Positions 7,201-12,916 of a DNA stretch of 13,585 nt are shown here, piece after piece; position 1 is the first letter of the stretch; each line of letters starts with the position of its first letter. The notes below the pieces were generated by a model, which saw only the letters and a list, made by a program, of their open reading frames with translations, had not been told where the DNA came from and made no database searches. Location: assembly GCA_050012355.1 (NCBI GenBank), contig JBEKHI010000327.1, forward strand, positions 1 to 13,585, given 5' to 3'. The position numbers and the translations under genes were made by a program. Source of the DNA: JBEKHI01 sp050012355 (lineage in GTDB: Bacteria; Actinomycetota; Actinomycetes; Streptosporangiales; Streptosporangiaceae).

Positions 7201-7982
7201 CCGAGAGTGCCGACGTGGTGCAGTATGCCGACACCGGCACCGCTGACCACTTGTGGTGGCTGGTGGACGCCGGAGACGGCCAGATCAAGATCCAGAACGC
7301 CAACAGCGGCATGGTGCTCGGCGTGTCCGGGATGTCCACCGCCGACTCCGCCGACATCGTCCAGGCCGCCGACACCGGCACTCCCGACCACCTGTGGCAG
7401 TTCCTCGACAACGGGTCGGGGTGGCTGCGGATCCAGAACGTCAACTCCAGCCTGGTGCTCGGCGTGGCCGGGATGTCGACCGCTGACTCCGCCCAGATCG
7501 TGCAGTACGCCGACACCGGCACGGCCGACCACCTGTGGCAGCTCATCCCGAATGACCCGGTGAAGCTGCTGAACCTCAACTCAGACATGGTGATGGGCGT
7601 GGCCGGGATGTCGACCGCCGAATCCGCCGACGTCGTCCAGTTCATCGACAACGGCACTCCCGACCACCTGTGGGTGTTCCTGCCCAACTCCGACGGCAGC
7701 GGCAGTTCCCGGATCCAGAACCTCTACTCTGGCCTGGTCCTGGGCGTGGCCGGGATGTCCACCGCTGACTCCGCGCAGATAGTGCAGTTCGCTGATAACG
7801 GCACGCTCGACCATAACTGGATCTGGCGGTCCGCATCCGGGGCCGGCACGGTGCTGCGCCTCCAGAACCTCAACTCCGATCTGGTCCTGGGCGTGGCCGG
7901 GATGTCCACCACCGAGTCCGCCGACGTCGTCCAGTACGCCGACAACGGCACTCCCGACCACAACTGGCAGGTGATCTCGTAG
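4248..7982 (+). CDS. Tat-exported GH127-like (DUF1680) putative beta-L-arabinofuranosidase with twelve ricin-type repeats
   Basis: The 1244-aa protein opens with a twin-arginine signal, SRRDVL at 4-9, a hydrophobic stretch and an Ala-rich cleavage zone near residue 36. The catalytic part (about 40-600) matches GH127/DUF1680. E321 and C323 lie in QGFETCG, and C406-C407 in YRCCPHN. In the characterised bifidobacterial enzyme (HypBA1) the equivalent Glu-x-Cys and Cys-Cys bind zinc and the first Cys of the pair is the nucleophile, so C406 is the predicted nucleophile. It should release beta-L-arabinofuranose or a similar sugar from plant glycans outside the cell. Residues 675-1244 are twelve 47-50-aa ricin-type repeats likely to bind carbohydrate. 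ATG 4248 is preferred over ATG 4233 because GGAG lies 9 nt upstream and it places the Tat motif at residue 4. It appears monocistronic. The exact substrate is uncertain; related GH146 enzymes share the motifs. Confidence 0.88.
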   Translation: MTLSRRDVLAIGLAAAGVAATEGLTSLAFAPKAAAASSNVSPAGYITHLAPLQPAAFLRLPPGSVQASGWLATQLNYQVNGLNGQFPQVSSYLDYSTTGWITPSGIGWEEVPYWLRGLVPLAHVTGDTAVQATANQWISGIMDTVTSTGFFGPTELQTSLNGGLDPWPYMPMMHALRSTYEYSGDSSILTLMTNYYAFLAQQPTSVYNNGWGATRWGDTLDVLYWLYDRTGNSSLLDLVTTIQANSANWVAGLPTLHNVNVAQGFREPALYSVYSGNSADVTATNNNYETIMGTYGQFPGGGFAGDEIARPGYSGPRQGFETCGIVEFMGSHEILHRITGNSVWADRVEQLAFNSLPAALDPQGKVCHYITSANSIDLNDVTKVIWQFDDTIPMQAYLPGVVQYRCCPHNYGQGWPYLVEEMWLATPDGGLCAAIYGPSTVTAQVIGGVSVTITEATTYPFSDTVTFTLAISTPTAFPLMLRIPGWCSAPAVSVNGTGVAAGAGPTYTRIDRTWSNGDVVTLVMPMEPVTQIWGNQDNAMSVSYGPLEFSLQITENWSMVSGTAQWPQWQVDPGSAWNYGLVPGAAIDVTTGGNVDDPFNQANAPIVLTTSGQVIPNWQADAQDVVTTLVAGPVASDSPVEQVSLIPMGAARLRITSFPQTGGTAVWPATTNLGAFRILNQNSGMVLGVAGMSTADSANVVQFADNGTADHLWWLVDAGSGNLKIQNVNSGLLLGVSGMSTADSAPIVQYADDGTADHLWRLLDNGSGWLRISNFNSGLVLGVSGMSTDLSAQVVQFGDTGTTDHNWQLIPDGEVKLFNRNSGLLLGVSGMSTADSADIVQYADTGTADHLWIFAPNYDGTFRIQNINSGLVLGVANMSLADSAQVVQFEDNGTPDHNWFWRAAPGAGSVLRLQNVNSGLVMGVSGMSTADSADIVQAADNGTADHDWQVVAAGNSPNWPTTQAAFKILNQNSGLVLGVAGMSMAESADVVQYADTGTADHLWWLVDAGDGQIKIQNANSGMVLGVSGMSTADSADIVQAADTGTPDHLWQFLDNGSGWLRIQNVNSSLVLGVAGMSTADSAQIVQYADTGTADHLWQLIPNDPVKLLNLNSDMVMGVAGMSTAESADVVQFIDNGTPDHLWVFLPNSDGSGSSRIQNLYSGLVLGVAGMSTADSAQIVQFADNGTLDHNWIWRSASGAGTVLRLQNLNSDLVLGVAGMSTTESADVVQYADNGTPDHNWQVIS
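6270..7982 (+). repeat. Twelve-unit ricin-like repeat array, itself a duplicated six-unit block
   Basis: Units follow the pattern N-x-NSG-x-x-LGV-x-GMST…SA-x-VQ…D-x-GT-x-DH-x-W. The block at 6270-7139 (residues 675-964) and that at 7140-7979 (965-1244) are offset by exactly 870 bp. Unit-specific linkers recur in order: DAG, DNGSGWLRI, LIP, a Pro-Asn turn, then GAG. Six units equal two beta-trefoils, so the array should fold as about four trefoil domains. Confidence 0.9.
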
Positions 7983-8013
7983 CGCCTGATCCGCCACGCT
8001 TGCGCGTCAGGTG
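7983..8013. terminator. Hairpin between convergent genes
   Basis: CGCCTGA (7983-7989) pairs with TCAGGTG (8007-8013), with one G-T pair. The stem continues with CGC/GCG (7992-7994 / 8002-8004) past a weak step. It begins directly after the hydrolase stop and overlaps the stop of the minus-strand ORF, fitting a bidirectional terminator. There is no U-tract. Confidence 0.5.
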
Positions 8014-8252
8014 ATGTCGCGACGGACCGTGGTGCGGGCGGCGATCAGGGCTACCACCAGGCCGATCGCCAGCAAGAGGGCGGTCGCGGCGGCGAACGGG
8101 AGCGGCGTCACCGAGCTGGGACCGCGGCCCGCGCCGAAGCTGGCCACGCCGATCACGGCGAGCGCGAGAACCGCCTTACGCGGCCGCAGTCCTCGGCGAT
8201 CCGGCTCGGGTTGAGGGTGTACGGGGCCCGTCGAAGCTAGGGCTCGGAGCAC
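8007..8252 (-). CDS. Small hypothetical membrane protein or gene remnant
   Basis: This 81-codon frame starts at GTG 8252. Two hydrophobic stretches are visible, AVLALAVIGVASFGAG (about 27-42) and FAAATALLLAIGLVVALIAA (about 53-72), ending in a basic tail (RTTVRRD). No family is recognised and no clear Shine-Dalgarno sequence precedes the GTG. The frame stays open upstream to a stop near 8410. That extension reads LTRALAESGISHPDYQVL, faintly like the N-terminal helices of a MarR protein, so this may be a scar joining pieces of a regulator and a membrane protein. It is convergent with the glycoside hydrolase. Real expression is doubtful. Confidence 0.35.
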   Translation of the reverse strand: MLRALASTGPVHPQPEPDRRGLRPRKAVLALAVIGVASFGAGRGPSSVTPLPFAAATALLLAIGLVVALIAARTTVRRDIT

Positions 8253-8439
8253 CTGGTAGTCGGGATGGGAGATGCCCGATTCCGCGAGTGCCCTTGTCAG
8301 GGGTTCGTCTTGCCAGCGCCGTAGGCATTTTGCACTCCGACTGCCGGTAGATGCTGGCGGTGGGGCCGGGCAGCGTTGCGTGCATCCCGGCTGGGGCTGT
8401 CCGCTGTGTCAGCCTCTGTGCGCCAAGCCGCACGTTGTG

Positions 8440-9648
8440 TCACGATCGGGCAGGATCACGGTTCGCGCGGATCTGTGGCGGGTGGACGGTGGCGGTGCGC
8501 GGGGCGGGCGGGGGATGAAACGTAAGCGTGACGGCCAGGCCGCCGCTAGGCGGAGCCTTCGCGGTGATGTCGGCGTCGTGGGCGGTGGCGATGGCCCGGA
8601 CGATGGAGAGGCCGAGGCCATGGCCGTTGCCGTTGCGGCGCGGATGCAGCCGCTGGAAGGGCTGGAACAGCCGGCCCACGTCGGCTGGCGGGATGGCCGG
8701 GCCGGTGCTGGCCACCGACAGGGTGGCGTGGCCATGGCTGGTCCCGGTGGTGACCTGGATGCATCCGCCCGGGATGTTGTGCTTGACGGCGTTGTCGATC
8801 AGGTTGGCGACCAGTCGCTCGGCGAGGACGGGGTCGCCGTGCAGGGTGGCAGGCTTGGTGATGGCCTCGACGCGCAGGCCGAGGCGGCCGATCTCAGGGC
8901 GCTGGGCAAGCAACAGTTCGTCGGTGATGACAGACAGGTCGATGGGCTCGCGGTGATCGAGGCCGCCTTGGCTGGTGGCCAGGGTGAGCAGTGCCTCGAT
9001 GAGGCGCTCCTGCTCGGTGTTGGAGGCGAGGAGTTCCTCGCCGGCGGCCCGCCACATGCCGGAGGGGGCCGGGTCCTCGAGCGCGACCTGCAGCACCGTG
9101 CGATCGGCGGCGAGCGGGGTGCGCAGTTCGTGCGAGGCGTTGGCGACGAAGTGCCGCTGTGCCTCGAAGGACGCTTCGAGGCGGTCGAACAGGTCATCGA
9201 GGGTGTCGCCGAGATCTTTGAGTTCGTCTTCCGGGCCTGGCAGGCTGAGGCGTTCGTGCAGGCTGGTGGCGGAGATCCGCCGGGCGGTGGCGGTGATCGT
9301 GGCCAGCGGGCGCAAGATCCGCCCGGCGGCCAGCCAGCTCAGCGCGGCAACGGCCACGCTGACGATGCCTAGGGCGATCCCGGACGCGATCGGCAGTTCC
9401 CCCAGGGTGAAGGCTGTGGTCGACTGGTGGATCGCGCCTCCTTGGGGAAGGCCAAGCGTGGCCCGTTGCCCCGTGGACGCGTTAGCCTGGCTGCTCGCTG
9501 TCGCCATGATCAGGTAGATGATGCCGAGCATGGCTGCGGCGCCCGCCAGGAACAGGAGACCGTACAGAGCGGTCAGGCGCAGCCGGGCGGTGGGGCGGGG
9601 CAGGCGCAGCCAGGATGGTGACGCCAGCCGCAGGCGGGGGATGCTCAT
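8440..9648 (-). CDS. Two-component sensor histidine kinase
   Basis: The kinase has 402 aa from ATG 9648. Transmembrane segments lie at about 26-48 and 85-108, with a short extracytoplasmic loop of roughly 35 residues between them, too small for a folded sensor domain. HAMP follows (109-165), then HisKA with ASHELRTPLA and phospho-acceptor H173, the N-box LIDNAVKHN (N286), the F-box GRLFQPFQR and the glycine box GNGHGLGLS. The usual Asp or Asn before TG in the G1 box is Ser (S314, ASTGPAIP). The C-terminal 25 residues are Pro/Arg-rich. ATG 9648 shares its A with the TGA of the response regulator gene and has GGAGG 6 nt upstream, so translation is probably coupled. An in-frame extension to 9834 overlaps the regulator and is not real. 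The short loop suggests intramembrane or transporter-linked sensing, consistent with the adjacent ABC system. Confidence 0.93.
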   Translation of the reverse strand: MSIPRLRLASPSWLRLPRPTARLRLTALYGLLFLAGAAAMLGIIYLIMATASSQANASTGQRATLGLPQGGAIHQSTTAFTLGELPIASGIALGIVSVAVAALSWLAAGRILRPLATITATARRISATSLHERLSLPGPEDELKDLGDTLDDLFDRLEASFEAQRHFVANASHELRTPLAADRTVLQVALEDPAPSGMWRAAGEELLASNTEQERLIEALLTLATSQGGLDHREPIDLSVITDELLLAQRPEIGRLGLRVEAITKPATLHGDPVLAERLVANLIDNAVKHNIPGGCIQVTTGTSHGHATLSVASTGPAIPPADVGRLFQPFQRLHPRRNGNGHGLGLSIVRAIATAHDADITAKAPPSGGLAVTLTFHPPPAPRTATVHPPQIRANRDPARS

Positions 9649-10310
9649 CACGATCCTCCGATGCAGTAGCCGCTTTCGCGGACGGTCTGGATAACTGGCG
9701 GGTCGCCGAGCTTGACCCGGAGCCGGTTGATGGTGGCCTTGACCGTGGTGGTGAAGGGGTTGGCGTCGGAGTCCCACGCCCGCCGGAGCAGTTCCTCGGC
9801 CGGGACCGGCCGTCCGTCGGCCGCGAGCAGGCATTCCAGCACAGCGAGTTCTTTCGGGGTGAGTGCCAGCCGCCGCCCGGCGCGGGTGGCGATGCGGCGG
9901 GCCGGGTCCATGCTCAGGTCGCGGTAGGCCAGCCCGGCGGGCGGCGGCGCGCCGGGGCGGCGGGCTAGGGCCTTGACGCGCGCCACCAGCTCGGTGAAGT
10001 CGAACGGCTTGGGCAGGTAGTCATCGGCGCCCAGCCCGAGGCCCTCGACGCGGTCCCTGACTGAGCGCGCCGCGGTGAGCATCAGGATCCTGCTCTCCGA
10101 GCGCCCGGCCACGAGGCGCCGGCAGACCTCGTCGCCGTGCACGCCAGGCAGGTCCCGGTCCAGCACCACCACGTCGTACTGACTGACAGCGAGCCGGTCG
10201 AGGGCCTCGTCTCCGTCGAGGGCAACGTCGACGGTCATCCCGTGCCGGCGCAGCCCGGCCGCCACCGCCCGTGCGAGGCGATCGTGATCTTCCGCTACCA
10301 GCACTCGCAT
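9648..10310 (-). CDS. OmpR/PhoB-family response regulator
   Basis: The regulator has 220 aa when started at the second of two adjacent ATGs (10310). That codon has the better spacing (6 nt) from GGAG and gives the usual MRVLVAEDHD start. Numbering from the first ATG, the receiver domain shows acidic E8-D9, phospho-acceptor D52 in VVVLDRDLPG, T80 and K102 in LPKPFD. The C-terminal half (about 127-220) is a winged helix with LTPKELAVLECLL and the recognition region TTTVKATINRLRVKLGDP, ending GYCIGG. It is co-transcribed with and overlaps the kinase gene by one base. Three copies of a 9-mer in the divergent intergenic region are its likely binding sites, controlling itself and the export operon on the plus strand. 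Confidence 0.94.
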   Translation of the reverse strand: MRVLVAEDHDRLARAVAAGLRRHGMTVDVALDGDEALDRLAVSQYDVVVLDRDLPGVHGDEVCRRLVAGRSESRILMLTAARSVRDRVEGLGLGADDYLPKPFDFTELVARVKALARRPGAPPPAGLAYRDLSMDPARRIATRAGRRLALTPKELAVLECLLAADGRPVPAEELLRRAWDSDANPFTTTVKATINRLRVKLGDPPVIQTVRESGYCIGGS

Positions 10311-10311
10311 C

Positions 10312-10333
10312 ATCTTCTCCAGATCTTCTCCAG
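10312..10333. repeat. 11-bp tandem duplication carrying two Shine-Dalgarno sequences
   Basis: ATCTTCTCCAG occurs at 10312-10322 and again at 10323-10333 without a gap. On the minus strand each copy supplies GGAGAAG, so the response regulator gene has two stacked ribosome-binding motifs, the nearer one correctly spaced for ATG 10310. Confidence 0.85.
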
Positions 10334-10409
10334 CGTCAGGCGCGGGCCGCCGGCCCCGCCAGGATCTCGCCGGCGCCGGGCCGCCTCACTTACAGAATGC
10401 CAGGTCAAC

Positions 10410-10447
10410 GGTCACAGCCAGGTCATGGCTGTGACGGGGCTGTGACC
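10410..10447. promoter_or_regulatory. Three-copy operator (GGCTGTGAC) for the OmpR-type regulator
   Basis: GGCTGTGAC is present at 10427-10435 and 10438-10446, an 11-bp period typical of OmpR-family head-to-tail dimer sites. Its exact reverse complement is at 10411-10419. The outer copies extend to 10-bp inverted repeats (10410-10419, 10438-10447). The site lies between the two-component genes and the divergent operon, just upstream of its -10. The repeats are read directly; the identity of the bound protein is inferred. Confidence 0.65.
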
Positions 10448-10457
10448 CTCCTTTTCG

Positions 10458-10463
10458 TATAAC
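10458..10463 (+). promoter_or_regulatory. Probable -10 element (TATAAC) of the export operon
   Basis: TATAAC lies 68 nt before the lipoprotein start. No -35 consensus is found 16-19 nt upstream. The 9-mer repeats end at 10446, so the regulator would cover the -35 position, as at activator-dependent class II promoters. Confidence 0.5.
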
Positions 10464-10530
10464 TCCACATGAAAGGGTCCCAGTCGGCAATGGGGCACGA
10501 CGGCCAACTCAGACCAGAAGGGACAAGACG

Positions 10531-11079
10531 ATGGACGATAAGACCGCAGGCGGTCGTACGCGATGGCGCGGATGGCCGCAGGGATGGGTAATCCTGATCG
10601 TCATGGCCGGCATCGCCCTGCTGGCTTCCGGCTGCGGGGGCGGCGGTACACCCACCGGTTCCGCTGCCTCCCCGTCCGCGACAACGGGGTCGGGGAAGGC
10701 ACTCGCTTACTCGGAGTGCATCCGTTCACATGGTGTGCCGGACTTCCCCGATCCCAGCGCCAACGGCAACGTCCAGATCAGCGGCAACGAGGGCGTGAGC
10801 CAGAGCGTCATGCAGGCGGCCTTGCAAGCCTGTAGCGCGCTGCAGCCTGGCGGTACGTCGGGCGTGAGCTCGGCGCAGAATATCGCTGAGGGGCTGAACT
10901 ACGCGAAGTGCATGCGTTCGCATGGTGAGCCGAACTGGCCCGATCCCAGCAGCGATGGATCGTTCAAAATCACCGCCAGCATGGGCATTAGCCTGTCCTC
11001 GTCCGCGGTCCAGGCCGCTGAGCAAGCCTGTCAGTCAGTCCAGCCGAAGGGCCTCAACATAGGTTCGGTCTCCTCATGA
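10531..11079 (+). CDS. Secreted lipoprotein with two Cys-x3-His repeats
   Basis: The 182-aa protein has a type II signal: basic N-terminus, hydrophobic core (19-31) and lipobox LASGC with acyl-Cys C35, followed by a Gly/Ser/Thr-rich linker. The mature part is an internal duplication. Residues 57-107 carry YSECIRSHGVPDFPDP and QACSALQP. Residues 121-172 carry YAKCMRSHGEPNWPDP and QACQSVQP. Each half has two Cys (63/101 and 127/167) and a conserved His (67, 131). Similar proteins are seen in actinomycetes beside adaptor/MacB-type operons, but I know of no assigned biochemical role. AGAAGGGAC provides the ribosome site. It heads the operon, and its stop overlaps the adaptor start by 4 nt. It may be an extracytoplasmic substrate-capture or metal/redox component of the exporter. 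Confidence 0.85.
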   Translation: MDDKTAGGRTRWRGWPQGWVILIVMAGIALLASGCGGGGTPTGSAASPSATTGSGKALAYSECIRSHGVPDFPDPSANGNVQISGNEGVSQSVMQAALQACSALQPGGTSGVSSAQNIAEGLNYAKCMRSHGEPNWPDPSSDGSFKITASMGISLSSSAVQAAEQACQSVQPKGLNIGSVSS

Positions 11080-12224
11080 GCGAGGTCGTTCCGCAAGGCC
11101 GGGCGGTAGCCGCAGATGCCGAGAGCCGCGGGATCGCCACTGGGGTGTCCCGGCGTGGCCGGTTCCGCTGGGTGGTGGCGGGTTCGCTGGTCATCTTGGT
11201 GGCCGGTGGACTCGCGTCGGCGTGGTACACGGGGGCGTTTAAGTCCGCATCCCCGTCCGGGACAACGGGCGCGCCGCCTCCGGCGACGTACACGGTGGCC
11301 CGGCAGGACATCTCGTCGACGACGCCGGAGAGCGCGACGCTCGGGTATGCGGGGTCGTACACGGTGACCGGCCAGGGCGGCGGAACGCTGACCTGGCTGC
11401 CGTCGGCGGGCGAGGTAATCCGGCAGGGGCAGGTACTGTACCGGACCGATAACGGCACCCCGACAGTGTTGCTGTACGGCAGCGTCCCGGCATGGGAGAA
11501 CATGTCGGAGGAGACCACCGGTGAGGACGTCACCCAGCTGAATCATGACCTGGTGGATCTCGGCTATGCCAGCGGGTCGATTGTCAGCACCCTGGGCTGG
11601 GATTACTACTCCTGGCAAACCTCGTACGCGGTCCAGCAGCTAGAGGAGCATCTAGGGGTGCCTAATCCGTCCGGTTCGCTGTCGCTGGGGTCGGTGGTGT
11701 TCGAGCCCGAGGCGCTGCGGGTCAGCACCGAGACGGGCACCCTGGGCAGCCAGGCGTCGGGGCCTGTCTTCTCGGCGACCTCGGACCGGCATGTGGTGAC
11801 GATCAGCCTGAGTACCTCGATGGAGGGTGAGGTGACGGCGGGCGATGCGGTGTCCATCACGCTGCCGAACGGGTCGACGACGCCGGGGGTGGTCACCTCG
11901 GTGGGCACGGTGGCGTCCGGGTCCAGCACCTCGGCGACGATCCCGGTGTATGTGAAGCTGACCCATCCGAGCGATGCTGGCACCCTGGATCAGGCGCCGG
12001 TCACGGTGAACATCACTACCGGCAGCGCCTCCGACGTGCTGGTGGTGGAGGTCGGGGCGTTGCTGGCGCAGCCGTCCGGGGGTTACGCGGTCGAGGTGGT
12101 GGGCGCGGGTAATACCCGCCGGCTTGTGCCGGTGACGGTCGGGATCTTCGACGACGCCAGCGGGCTGGTCCACGTGACCGGGAACCTGACCCCCGGTGAG
12201 CGCGTGGTGGTGCCGCAGACATGA
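11076..12224 (+). CDS. Membrane-fusion-type adaptor (HlyD-like) with peptidoglycan-binding domain
   Basis: The 382-aa protein has a basic cytoplasmic N-terminus and one transmembrane anchor (about 32-51), followed by a Ser/Gly/Pro linker. Beta-rich segments resemble the lipoyl/barrel parts of periplasmic adaptors (71-148, then 225-382 with SAGEVIRQGQVLYR before and GLVHVTGNLTPGERVVVP at the end). A PG_binding_1-like helical module at about 149-210 lies between them (EDVTQLNHDLVDLGY … SLSLGSVVF). This layout is common in actinobacterial efflux operons, where the adaptor links an ABC exporter to the cell wall instead of an outer membrane. Start and stop overlap the neighbouring genes by ATGA. 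No cysteine anchor is present, so it is held by the helix. Confidence 0.85.
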   Translation: MSEVVPQGRAVAADAESRGIATGVSRRGRFRWVVAGSLVILVAGGLASAWYTGAFKSASPSGTTGAPPPATYTVARQDISSTTPESATLGYAGSYTVTGQGGGTLTWLPSAGEVIRQGQVLYRTDNGTPTVLLYGSVPAWENMSEETTGEDVTQLNHDLVDLGYASGSIVSTLGWDYYSWQTSYAVQQLEEHLGVPNPSGSLSLGSVVFEPEALRVSTETGTLGSQASGPVFSATSDRHVVTISLSTSMEGEVTAGDAVSITLPNGSTTPGVVTSVGTVASGSSTSATIPVYVKLTHPSDAGTLDQAPVTVNITTGSASDVLVVEVGALLAQPSGGYAVEVVGAGNTRRLVPVTVGIFDDASGLVHVTGNLTPGERVVVPQT

Positions 12225-12916
12225 CCTACGTGATCGAGCTGGACCAGGTGACAAGGGAATATCCCGGGTCGCCGCCGGTGCGGGCGCTGGATCAGGTGAG
12301 CCTGACGGTGGCCGCCGGGGAACTGACCGGCATCGTGGGCCCGTCGGGCTCGGGCAAGTCCACGCTGCTGCACCTGATGGGCACCCTGGACAAGCCGACC
12401 AGTGGGACGGTGCGGGTGACCGGCCTGGACGTGGCGCGGATGCGGGACCGGGAACTGGCGGCGGTGCGGGCGTCGCGGATCGGGTTCGTGTTCCAGCAGT
12501 TCTTCCTGGCCGAGCACCAGAAGGTGCTGGACAACGTGGCCGACGGGCTGCTGTACGCGGGTGTCCCGCGGGCCACCCGGCGCCGGCGCGCGCTGGCCGC
12601 TCTGACCCGGGTCGGGCTGGCACACCGGACGGGTGCCCGGCCCACCCAGCTGTCCGGGGGTGAGCGGCAGCGGGTGGCGATTGCGCGGGCAATCGTGGGC
12701 CGACCGCCGGTGGTGCTGGCCGATGAGCCGACCGGGAACCTGGACTCGGCCACCGGCGCGTCGCTGCTGGCGCTGCTGGAGGAGCTCAACGCGCAGGGCA
12801 CCACGATCATCGTGATCACCCACGACCACGCCGTCGCCGCCCGGATGCGGCGCCGCATCGAAGTACTCGACGGCCACATCATCAGCGACGCGCTCGTGCA
12901 GGGAGTCCCGTCATGA
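12221..12916 (+). CDS. ABC transporter ATP-binding protein, MacB/LolD type
   Basis: The 231-aa ATPase is complete. Walker A is GPSGSGKST (40-48), the Q-loop is FVFQQFFL (89-96), the signature is LSGGERQRVA (144-153), Walker B is VVLADEP (164-170), the D-loop is NLDS (173-176), and the switch His is H201 in VITHDH. Length and sequence style place it with MacB/LolD/FtsE ATPases that drive mechanotransmission exporters. It is translated with its neighbours through 4-nt ATGA overlaps at both ends and pairs with the permease that follows. It would power export or extraction of a substrate from the membrane or cell-wall zone, with peptides and antibiotics being the usual cargo in the family. The substrate cannot be told from the sequence. 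Confidence 0.95.
   Translation: MTYVIELDQVTREYPGSPPVRALDQVSLTVAAGELTGIVGPSGSGKSTLLHLMGTLDKPTSGTVRVTGLDVARMRDRELAAVRASRIGFVFQQFFLAEHQKVLDNVADGLLYAGVPRATRRRRALAALTRVGLAHRTGARPTQLSGGERQRVAIARAIVGRPPVVLADEPTGNLDSATGASLLALLEELNAQGTTIIVITHDHAVAARMRRRIEVLDGHIISDALVQGVPS

Noticed and set aside
6818..7687. Minus-strand ORFs opposite the lectin repeats (e.g. 289 codons at 6818-7687)
   Set aside because: Their apparent repeats (SAVDIPATP and the like) are only the antisense of the ricin-type units.
6270..7982. CRISPR or non-coding satellite as explanation for the repeats
   Set aside because: Units of 47-50 codons keep frame, with substitutions that preserve the ricin-type protein motif and no unique spacers.
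8418..8433. GTGCG/CGCAC hairpin just past the histidine kinase stop as a terminator
   Set aside because: Only 5 bp with a 6-nt loop and no U-tract; too weak to list as a feature.
8272..9372. 366-codon plus-strand ORF
   Set aside because: Antisense of the histidine kinase, which carries all H, N, F and G boxes on the minus strand.
9649..9834. 62-codon N-terminal extension of the histidine kinase
   Set aside because: It overlaps the response regulator C-terminus, has basic low-complexity text and no ribosome site, whereas ATG 9648 has GGAGG at 6 nt.
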